Positions 1 through 7,636 of a stretch of 64,000 bases of DNA are shown piece by piece. The position numbers and the translations under genes were made by a program. This stretch comes from CAZGOM01 sp964542875. GTDB lineage: Bacteria > Planctomycetota > Phycisphaerae > Phycisphaerales > Phycisphaeraceae. Position 1 is the first letter of the stretch. Each line of letters begins with the position of its first letter. The stretch lies in NCBI GenBank assembly GCA_964542875.1, contig CAZIWA010000007.1, forward strand, positions 1 to 64,000, read 5' to 3'. The notes under the pieces are model-generated. The model was not told the DNA's origin, did no database searches, and worked only from the letters and a program-made list of their open reading frames with translations.

Positions 1-195
1 GGGGTCGTGATGGAAGAATGATGGCAAAATCGGAACTCCCATTCCGATTGGATCAATTGGTGGTATTCCGACCGAGCTTGGCGATTATTTGACCGACAGC
101 CTGTTCCAATCCCATCTCCTCCCGCCATAATGCCACTTTGGAACACCACCCACTTCTGCGGATCTAACCCACCTATCACCGTTCAAGGGCTCCGA
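1..195. other. Left edge, no recognisable gene
   Basis: All three plus frames are closed by stops before position 130 (for example a TGA at 8-10 and a TAA at 127-129), so any upstream gene ends at or before the window edge. I see no convincing promoter or hairpin here. Confidence 0.4.
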
Positions 196-2640
196 ATGAA
201 AAACCGCCGCCTTATCGCTGTCCTGCTCGCAACCTTGGCCCAAGCCCTTCCGGTCTGGGCGGATGTGCCCCTGTACAAGAACGGCAGACCCGCGGCGACG
301 ATTTATGTTTCCGGCCCCACCAAGCCGGAGCCCGCAGCGGGTCAGCAAGCCAAGCCCGAAGAAAAAGAGGCGGTGCTGCTGGGTCTGCAGGTGAAAGAAC
401 TGCAGGAACACTTTAGAAAACTCACCGGTACGGAGTTGCCGGTCAAAATCATCGCTTCCGCTCAGGAAGCGGTTGGCCCGTGCATCGTGCTGGGGCCGCT
501 GGCCAATGATCTTGCAGGCCCACTGCCAAAAACCTCCGAAGGCAATGAAGGGTTTCGGTTCCTGGTTAAAAACGACCGTGCATTGGCTGCGGGCCAATCG
601 GAACAGGCACGGCTCTTTGCCTGTTATGCCTTGCTTCGCCATTTGGGGTTTGAATGGGTCATGCCCGGCGAGATCGGCGTCATTGTCCCTGCCCTGTCCG
701 CAAATAAAAATGTCACCCTCGCCGACACCGACCAAGCCCTGGCGCCAGACTTTCTCATCCGCAGAATGTGGTTCGGCGGAGCCAACGCTCAGATCCCCGG
801 CGCCACGGACCGCTTTCTCCAATGGCAGCGCAGGCAGTACGGCGCTTACAACGACCACGTGGTCGCTCAAACCGCGGGCCACTACTTTGACTACTTCACC
901 GTCGTCAACAAGAAGGCCTTTGAGCAGAAGCCCGAGATGCTGGCGCTCGTGCGCGCACCCGACGGCACCATGACACGCAAAGGCCCGCAGATCGAAACCA
1001 CCAACCGGGATTTGATCGACCTCATCAAAGAGGACATCAAGAAGACCTTCAAAACCAGCAACACCCCGAGCACCCAGCCAATGGGACGGCCCATGGGTCC
1101 CGCTGACGGGCTGGGCTATTCCGAATCCACCGAATCCAAAGCCGCAGGTTCGGGCCGCATCGACCCCATCATCGGCGACTATGATCAGACGGACCTGCTC
1201 ATCCTCCTGGCCAACACGCTGTTGACGGAGCTCACGCCGGACTTCCCCAACCTCTACCTCGGCTTTTACAACTATTCCGTTCACGCCGACTTCCCCATGC
1301 GCTACAAGCCCCATCCGCGTGTGGCACAGATTTTCGCCCCCATCACCTATTCCCGTTTTCACTCCATCGCCGATGCCAACACCAAGTCCTGGCCTTACTA
1401 CAAAGACGTGGTCCAGCGCTGGGGCGATCTTTCGCGCGAACAGGGAAACCCGCTAATGTATCGCGGCTACAACTGGAACCTCGCCGACAATCTGCTCCCC
1501 TTCTCCAAGGTCCGTATCTGGGGCCAGGAGATCCCCTTCTACAAGCAGCAAGGATTCAAAGGTGCGAATGTCGAGTCCAGCAAATCCATCACCGTGCTGG
1601 CACCCAGTGACTTTGCGCTCATGCGCATGCTCTTTGACGCCTCGCAGGATTGGCGGCAAATCCTCCACTACTTCTGCGCAAAAGCCTACGGCAAGGGCGC
1701 TGCGTCCATGGAGCAATACAACCTCAACCTCATCGATCGCCAGCACTCTGCGGGGTTTGAAGCGGGCTCGTACTTTTCTTTCCCGCTTATCTACGACCAA
1801 GCCTTTGTTGATTCCCAGCAGAAGCTGATAGATCAGGCCCTTGCACAGGCCGACACGGCAGACGACAAAACCCGGATCAACTACGCCGGCTACAGCCTCG
1901 ATATGCTGCGTAACTACCTGGCCATGGACAAGGCCGCGCAAGCCTGCGACTTTCCAAAGGCGCTGGAAATCTACAACAAGATCATGGGCAACTGGACGGC
2001 GCAAAAGAACGAAAACCCAGACCTCGTGTGTGAGTACGCCAAGATTTACGCCGAGCATTTCATCAAGGACTTTGTCGCCACCGGCGCCAAATACTCGTCA
2101 GCCCTCTACCGGCAAGCCTTCAAGTTTCCCGATCGGCTACCCACCATCATTGATGTTCCCAATGCGGGACACCTGCTCAACTACCAAAGCCCGGACATCA
2201 ATGATTCCCACTTCATTCAAACCCGCACCTTCGGTTCCACGTGGGATGCCCAGGGCCTGGGCTCGCTTAAGAAGGCTTCCGTGTGGTACCGCGTGCATCT
2301 GCCTGCCGTTGAGGCGCCCGCTGCGGGCCAGGGCGTGGGCCTGTTCCTTGGCGGGTTTGATGACGAAGCCGTCGTCTACCTCAACGGCAAACTCATTGGC
2401 ACCTCCGGTATCCGGTTTTGCCAAAGCGCGGCGTTCGATCTGACAGACGCCATCCATACCGATAAGCCCAACCTTCTGGCTGTGCAGATCAAACACAGCA
2501 TCGTGGCCAACGAACTCGGTACCGGCGGGCTTTTCCGGCCATCGTTCGTGTTTGTTGGTCCCCGGCTGGAGAAAAAGGCGCCCGGCGAGGTCAGCTACCA
2601 GCGCGTTTTGCCTGGCGCGGGCCAAGTGCAAGGCAAGTAA
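196..2640 (+). CDS. Secreted DUF4838-type carbohydrate-active protein
   Basis: Predicted exported protein of 814 residues. The ATG at 196 is preferred over one at 130 because it opens a clean signal peptide (MKNRRLIAVLLATLAQA, cleavage near VWA-D). Residues about 45-160 resemble the alpha/beta domain found in front of GH20/GH67-type barrels (AVLLGLQVKELQEHFRKLTG). The middle matches DUF4838-like regions (FPNLYLGFYNYSVHADFP; later MYRGYNWN). The C-terminal 150 residues look like a beta-sandwich (VWYRVHLPAV, AVVYLNGKLIG). It lacks the CxCxxC motif of its two relatives at 4.7 and 7.6 kb. No enzyme activity is known for certain in the family; a role in glycan breakdown is inferred from the locus. 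Confidence 0.75.
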   Translation: MKNRRLIAVLLATLAQALPVWADVPLYKNGRPAATIYVSGPTKPEPAAGQQAKPEEKEAVLLGLQVKELQEHFRKLTGTELPVKIIASAQEAVGPCIVLGPLANDLAGPLPKTSEGNEGFRFLVKNDRALAAGQSEQARLFACYALLRHLGFEWVMPGEIGVIVPALSANKNVTLADTDQALAPDFLIRRMWFGGANAQIPGATDRFLQWQRRQYGAYNDHVVAQTAGHYFDYFTVVNKKAFEQKPEMLALVRAPDGTMTRKGPQIETTNRDLIDLIKEDIKKTFKTSNTPSTQPMGRPMGPADGLGYSESTESKAAGSGRIDPIIGDYDQTDLLILLANTLLTELTPDFPNLYLGFYNYSVHADFPMRYKPHPRVAQIFAPITYSRFHSIADANTKSWPYYKDVVQRWGDLSREQGNPLMYRGYNWNLADNLLPFSKVRIWGQEIPFYKQQGFKGANVESSKSITVLAPSDFALMRMLFDASQDWRQILHYFCAKAYGKGAASMEQYNLNLIDRQHSAGFEAGSYFSFPLIYDQAFVDSQQKLIDQALAQADTADDKTRINYAGYSLDMLRNYLAMDKAAQACDFPKALEIYNKIMGNWTAQKNENPDLVCEYAKIYAEHFIKDFVATGAKYSSALYRQAFKFPDRLPTIIDVPNAGHLLNYQSPDINDSHFIQTRTFGSTWDAQGLGSLKKASVWYRVHLPAVEAPAAGQGVGLFLGGFDDEAVVYLNGKLIGTSGIRFCQSAAFDLTDAIHTDKPNLLAVQIKHSIVANELGTGGLFRPSFVFVGPRLEKKAPGEVSYQRVLPGAGQVQGK

Positions 2641-2696
2641 ATTCCGCCTGTTTAAAGCGACTTACGCGATCAAAGGGAAGTTTTTCAAGATTTCCC

Positions 2697-2724
2697 TTGC
2701 CATGTCTATATTCAATGATATTAT
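2697..2724 (+). promoter_or_regulatory. Sigma-70 type promoter of the GntR/LacI regulator
   Basis: TTGCCA (2697-2702) and TATTAT (2719-2724) are separated by 16 bases, in an AT-rich gap upstream of the regulator. The surrounding bases contain imperfect inverted arms (ATGTCT near 2702 and AGACAT near 2734) that could be an operator for autoregulation. Confidence 0.5.
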
Positions 2725-2788
2725 GAAATTATAAAGACATCATGAGAGTGCCGTTCATCACGCTCCTCCTGTAAAAGGACTTCCTCCA

Positions 2789-3805
2789 TTGGCAAAAGTT
2801 CTGAAATACGTCCGAGCCCGAATGGATCTGTTGAACTTCATCGCCGAGAAGGGCTTTGCCCCTGGGGACAAACTCCCACGGGAAAAAGACCTGGAAGCTC
2901 AGTTCAACATGAGCGCCATCTCCCTCCGACGCGCGTTGGGAGATCTGGCCGAACAAGGCGTGATCGAAAAGATTCAGGGCCTGGGCACGTTTTTGCGCAA
3001 GCCGGTTTCAGACATGGATAAACAAGGAACGATCGTGCTGCTGGAGATCCAGGAGCGCATGCCCTATTCGATCCCCAGTCTGGCCCGGGAACTGCAAGTG
3101 CTTCTGGAGGAACGCCGGTTGGATCTGCGCTTCATACCGGCAAACCGTCCGGGGCGGCATTTGGATCGGATGATCGGCGATGCCGCTGGGGTGTTTGTCA
3201 CCGGGCAGATCAGCCACGAGTGGGCACAATACATGGAGAGCATTTCCATGCCGCTGGTGGTGCTGGGGTCAAACCCGTTCCCGGACCGGTTTCACACCGT
3301 TACTTTTGATTGGGCCTTGTCGGTGGAGCTCCTGGTGAACCATTTTGCCGGCCAGGGCATGAAGCGGATCGGATTAGTGAACGGGGAAATCGACTACTTC
3401 CCTGCGCAGAGGATGTACGAAGGCTACCGCAGAGCGTTGGAAAACAATGGAATCGCTTTCGACGAACGCCGGGTGATCTGGCCGATCCACCAGGAAATCT
3501 ATCAAGGCATCGACAAGCTTCTGGGCTCAGTCGATCTGGACGCGGTGGTGGTGGAAGCCGGCGCGATTCCGCCGCTGATGAACTGGCACTGGAACCATCC
3601 CACCAAGCAATCTCCCGTGCTTGGGGTTGCCGAATGGAACACGAATTTCACCCGCAATCTGGTGGCGAATGACTCGCACCGGATCGTCAACATCCGGTAT
3701 GAGAACGAGCTTCTCTCCGCGGCGCTCAGCGCCTTCCTGCATGTGCAGTCGGGCGCTAATCAGCGGATTCATGTCGCCTTGAAGCCTCGCGTTGCGAATA
3801 TTTAA
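2789..3805 (+). CDS. GntR-type HTH regulator with LacI-like sugar sensor
   Basis: DNA-binding regulator of 338 residues. The start is TTG at 2789, preceded by AAAAGGA about 10 bases upstream. Residues 1-70 form a GntR winged helix (GDKLPREKDLEAQFNMSAIS, then LRRALGDLAEQGVIEK, LGTFLRK). Residues about 80-330 resemble the LacI/periplasmic-binding sensor fold (VLLEIQERM, GVFVTGQIS, PLVVLGSNPF, RIGLVNGEIDYFPAQRMYEG). This arrangement is typical of AraR-like regulators that respond to a sugar. It lies between the first DUF4838 gene and a pseudopilin/DUF4838 set, and probably controls that locus; the ligand is unknown. Confidence 0.85.
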   Translation: MAKVLKYVRARMDLLNFIAEKGFAPGDKLPREKDLEAQFNMSAISLRRALGDLAEQGVIEKIQGLGTFLRKPVSDMDKQGTIVLLEIQERMPYSIPSLARELQVLLEERRLDLRFIPANRPGRHLDRMIGDAAGVFVTGQISHEWAQYMESISMPLVVLGSNPFPDRFHTVTFDWALSVELLVNHFAGQGMKRIGLVNGEIDYFPAQRMYEGYRRALENNGIAFDERRVIWPIHQEIYQGIDKLLGSVDLDAVVVEAGAIPPLMNWHWNHPTKQSPVLGVAEWNTNFTRNLVANDSHRIVNIRYENELLSAALSAFLHVQSGANQRIHVALKPRVANI

Positions 3806-3829
3806 CCATGTCTTTGAGAAGGGTGGCCC

Positions 3830-4594
3830 ATGCAGACAAGCCCGTCAAATCCATTGCGCGCATTTACGTTGATTGAACTGCTCGTGGTCATCACCATTCT
3901 GACGGTGTTGATATCGCTCATGCTTCCGTCACTAACCAAGGCCCGGCAGTCGGCCACGCGTATGCAGTGCATGAGTCAGGAGAAGCAACTGGGCGTGGCC
4001 TCGCATGCCTATGTGGCTGACAACCGACAAACCTATTTTGACTCAAACCATCTTGCGGGAGCCAGTCGGTGGACTGTTCTTCTGGGACGAAATTATTCAC
4101 ACAGATGGTCGGCATTTCTATGCCCCACACGAATCGGGATGGAGCTAATAACAACCCAGGATTCCCGTGCCTACGGCGGTGCTGACCTCTGGCAAGTCGA
4201 CCCCATCCCTGCCTTCCCATGGCAACGCCCCAACTACGGTCTGAATCAAAAACTCGCCTACTACCGGGCGGACAAGATTCTGCGCCCTTCGCTTACGCTG
4301 GCATTTGCCGAAAGCCGGATCAATTCCCTGGCGCTTACACATGTCAATTCCCAAGGGTTCACGAACGTCGCCACCACTGCCTCATTGGCGTCTTTTGGGT
4401 CAACCCTGGTGTCCGTGCATGACGACGAATCTTCCACCAACATTCTCTGGGCCGACGGCCATGTGAACAACATGAAAGCCAAGACCAGCGGTTCGGATGT
4501 CTACCCGACGTACTACGACGCAGACATGCTGGGCACGCGCTACCGCAAAGTCGTCTGGAACACCTGGAACCCCGACGGCATCGGCGATCCCTGA
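3830..4594 (+). CDS. Prepilin-type N-terminal domain protein (pseudopilin)
   Basis: Secreted pseudopilin-like protein of 254 residues. The N-terminus carries a prepilin peptidase site followed by a hydrophobic helix (AFTLIELLVVITILTVLI), with Ala rather than Gly at -1 and Glu at +5. The C-terminal part contains ILWADGHV, equivalent to the H-X9-DG segment common in planctomycete proteins of this type. It starts 24 bases after the GntR/LacI gene and is followed by a DUF4838 gene, so it may be co-transcribed with them. The function of these proteins in glycan loci is not established. Confidence 0.85.
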   Translation: MQTSPSNPLRAFTLIELLVVITILTVLISLMLPSLTKARQSATRMQCMSQEKQLGVASHAYVADNRQTYFDSNHLAGASRWTVLLGRNYSHRWSAFLCPTRIGMELITTQDSRAYGGADLWQVDPIPAFPWQRPNYGLNQKLAYYRADKILRPSLTLAFAESRINSLALTHVNSQGFTNVATTASLASFGSTLVSVHDDESSTNILWADGHVNNMKAKTSGSDVYPTYYDADMLGTRYRKVVWNTWNPDGIGDP

Positions 4595-4684
4595 TCGAAC
4601 TGCTTCAGGCGCACTTGTGAGTTCACGAGAGCCGTTGTGTTCCCTTTCCTGGGCAAGGCTGTTTCTCCGCGAAAGAATCCATAA

Positions 4685-7600
4685 ATGAATCGCATCTCCA
4701 TCGTAATTTTGCTGTGTCTCACCTGCCTGCTGACGCTTGCCCATGGCGTGACTGCTGCCGAGCATTCCGCAACGCAAAGCGCTGAAGTAACCATCGATGC
4801 GCAGAAGATTTCCATTGAAGGCGGAGTAAACGCGCCCGCCACTCAGGTGCCGGTAGACGTCACTTACATGGATAAGAAGTTCAAGGCTATCCGGCTCACG
4901 CTCCAGCAGCGCGACAAGGCCTACAACGCGCTTCGCTTCCCGCTGGATCAGCCAACAGACGTCAATAAATACAACACCCTGAAATTCAAGATTCATTTCG
5001 CTTCTGCTGACGGAAAGCCTTATTCCTTCGGCGTCCGGCCAGCGGATGCAAAAGGGAGCTGGAACGGCACATCACTCACAAAACACTTAAGCAAAATCAG
5101 CGATGGCTGGTACCAGTTTTCATGGGATATCGTCAATCAACCAGACAACGTCCGCGGCATGGATCTGACCCAGGTGGTGCGCGTAGGCATCCTTCCCACG
5201 TTTGATTCCCTGCCTAAGGACAAGCCTCTGGAAGTGGTGATTTTTGATATGCAGCTTGTGTCCGGCGAATCAGTGGCCACCGGTGATCCTGTGCTATACG
5301 CCAAATGGCAGAGTTACATCTCAGCCTATAAACCCGACTACACCGACAGCACGCGCATGATGCTTCCACCTGTGGAGGGGCGCATCAGCCAGCCGATCAA
5401 ACTTGTGGCCGCGGAAAAAAGCCAGGCAGTGATTGTTCTTTCAAAAGACGCCGCCGACCCGATGAAATTGGCCGGCAATGAACTTCAGCGATGGATCAGC
5501 GCCATCACCGGTGCAAACCTTCCCATCACCGACAACGCTCCATCGACAAGCCCACAGGTGATTTTTCTAGGCAGCGGCTTTGCCCAGGATCACTACAAGG
5601 CCGACCTGGAATACCTCAAAGGCACCGACGGCTACGCAGTGCGTAGCGATGGCAACCGGATCTACATCTTCGGCGCCACAGACAAGGGCACGCTTAATGG
5701 CGTCTTCGCTTTTCTTGAAAACAATACCGATCTCATCTGGCCCCGCCCCAGGGATGAGCTGGGAGCGGTTTACAGTCGTCAGCCAAACCTGGACATCGTC
5801 TGGGCAGATCAGCGCGTGCGCCCGGCTACGCGCCTGCGCGGCTGGGCCACCAACAGTGGCCAGCGCCCGGCCCATGAAGTCTGGTCCGTACGTAACGGTA
5901 ACAACTACCCCACCGGCGGCGGCACCGATAAAGACGGGGCAGCCCGCCGCCGTGCTCAAGGCGGCTATGTGGAGTTTGGCGGCGGGCACAATCTCCACGC
6001 CTTCATTGATAAGGATCAAACCCAGTTCTATCCAATTATCGACGGCAAAAAGCCTGAAAAGCTCAATGTCTGGAAACACCAGCTCTGCTTCACCCATCCG
6101 GACCTGCCCGCGGTCTACACCGCCAATCTGCTGAAGTACATCCGTGAGAAGGTGCCCGCCGATGCCGATTGCGTAAATGTGAAAATCGAAGACAACCGCG
6201 GCGTGTGCACCTGCGACCGCTGCATGGCGCCCATCACCCTGCCCAACGACCAGGTGCTGAAAAACACCGACGGAGCCTTCCGCTCAACACAATTTTTCCA
6301 ATTCCTGAATAAGGTCACTGATGGCGTCCGCCAGGAATATCCCAATCTGTATATCGGAACCTACGCCTATTTCTTCACCTCAACGCCCCCTGCCATCGCA
6401 GTCAATGATCACATCCAAATCTACTTTTGTCCCTACATCCGCAAGGACCATCGCAGCCCACTCTCGTCACCCATTAATGATCACTGGTGGATCCAACTAA
6501 CTAACTGGGCAAACAAATCTCCCAATGTGGTCATTCGTGAGTATTACGGAATCATGAACGGCTTCAGGCCGCTGGCCGAGGTGGTCGCATTTGATGTAAA
6601 GAGCTACATCGACCGCGGCGTGATGCAATACACCTCAGAACTCAACCCCGACGAAACCTTTATCGACAGCGAAGGCCACATCCGTGGCGGCGGCATGGAG
6701 TGGGACTTCATGGCCACGGACTTCTGGGTCATCAACCGGATCTACTGGAACCCCAACCAGGATGTGGAACAGCTTCGCAAGTACTACATCCGCAGAACCT
6801 ACCGCGAAGCCGCGCCCAACATCGAACGCTTCTTTGGCGCCATCCGGACCGCTTGGTACGCAGGCCAAGTTCCTTCCGATTTTGAGGAAGCTTACACACT
6901 GGCCAACGGGCTCATTATCCGCGCCAATCGCGAAGATGAGCTACGCGGCTATCTGGCGGCCGCTGCCGCACAGGTAAAACACCCCATTGCGAAAATGCAT
7001 GTCGATGTGCTTCAAAACGCCTTCGAAACAGCACTCACATGGGCCCAAGACCCCGAATCACGCAAAGCCTACAGCAAGACGAATCCCGCCATCGCGTTGC
7101 GGTTAGGTTGGGGCCCCTCAAACGAGTGGAAGTCGACCCAGCCCGTCTGGACCCAGGCCACCGTCATCAGCGATAACGGCAAGACCATTCCCGCAGTACG
7201 CGTTTCGGTTAGAACGCCCGCCGAAGGCCAAATGACCGACAGTGTGACGATCAACAATCCATGGCTCAACAAACTCTCATGGGGCGATACCGTGGAGCTT
7301 ACGCTTCGCCCCGAGCCCGGGGCTCAAGCGCTTGACGCACAAGCCTTCAGGATCAACGTGCAGGATTTGAACAACACGCGAATCACTGCCCCTGCTGGTG
7401 CGTTTGAAGCAGGCCCTGATGGCTCCGTCCGTCTCCGCTGGCGCCTGGAGAAACCCGAAAAGCAAGCACGTCCATTTGATCTGGAAAAGATTCGCAGAAT
7501 CTACCTCGAGCTGCCTGTTTCCAAAAATTCCACACAGGAACCACGCCGTTATTACCTCACGGATCTCTTGTTGCGGCCGGCTCCGGCGTCCGCGTTCTAA
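4685..7600 (+). CDS. Secreted DUF4838 domain protein, paralogue A
   Basis: Exported protein of 971 residues with a signal peptide (MNRISIVILLCLTCLLTLA, cleavage after VTAA). Residues about 30-200 look like a beta-sandwich. Residues about 240-345 are the alpha/beta domain (KLAGNELQRWISAITGANLP, GTDGYAVRSDGNRIYIFGA, GTLNGVFAFLE). The DUF4838 core follows, with ENTDLIWPRP, a GGGHN motif, NVKIEDNRGVCTCDRC (a CxCxxC that may bind metal) and IGTYAYFF. The C-terminus holds a further beta-rich domain. It is clearly homologous to the next gene, so the two probably arose by duplication. A glycoside hydrolase or binding role is inferred from domain order and neighbours. Confidence 0.85.
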   Translation: MNRISIVILLCLTCLLTLAHGVTAAEHSATQSAEVTIDAQKISIEGGVNAPATQVPVDVTYMDKKFKAIRLTLQQRDKAYNALRFPLDQPTDVNKYNTLKFKIHFASADGKPYSFGVRPADAKGSWNGTSLTKHLSKISDGWYQFSWDIVNQPDNVRGMDLTQVVRVGILPTFDSLPKDKPLEVVIFDMQLVSGESVATGDPVLYAKWQSYISAYKPDYTDSTRMMLPPVEGRISQPIKLVAAEKSQAVIVLSKDAADPMKLAGNELQRWISAITGANLPITDNAPSTSPQVIFLGSGFAQDHYKADLEYLKGTDGYAVRSDGNRIYIFGATDKGTLNGVFAFLENNTDLIWPRPRDELGAVYSRQPNLDIVWADQRVRPATRLRGWATNSGQRPAHEVWSVRNGNNYPTGGGTDKDGAARRRAQGGYVEFGGGHNLHAFIDKDQTQFYPIIDGKKPEKLNVWKHQLCFTHPDLPAVYTANLLKYIREKVPADADCVNVKIEDNRGVCTCDRCMAPITLPNDQVLKNTDGAFRSTQFFQFLNKVTDGVRQEYPNLYIGTYAYFFTSTPPAIAVNDHIQIYFCPYIRKDHRSPLSSPINDHWWIQLTNWANKSPNVVIREYYGIMNGFRPLAEVVAFDVKSYIDRGVMQYTSELNPDETFIDSEGHIRGGGMEWDFMATDFWVINRIYWNPNQDVEQLRKYYIRRTYREAAPNIERFFGAIRTAWYAGQVPSDFEEAYTLANGLIIRANREDELRGYLAAAAAQVKHPIAKMHVDVLQNAFETALTWAQDPESRKAYSKTNPAIALRLGWGPSNEWKSTQPVWTQATVISDNGKTIPAVRVSVRTPAEGQMTDSVTINNPWLNKLSWGDTVELTLRPEPGAQALDAQAFRINVQDLNNTRITAPAGAFEAGPDGSVRLRWRLEKPEKQARPFDLEKIRRIYLELPVSKNSTQEPRRYYLTDLLLRPAPASAF

Positions 7601-7636
7601 GTGCAATGCCCGTTGCCCTGTTGGTGAAAGCCTGCA

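Noticed and set aside
85..1362. Long minus-strand frame of 425 codons
   Set aside because: It is opposite the DUF4838-type gene at 196-2640, has no homology I can see, and lacks a signal or ribosome site.
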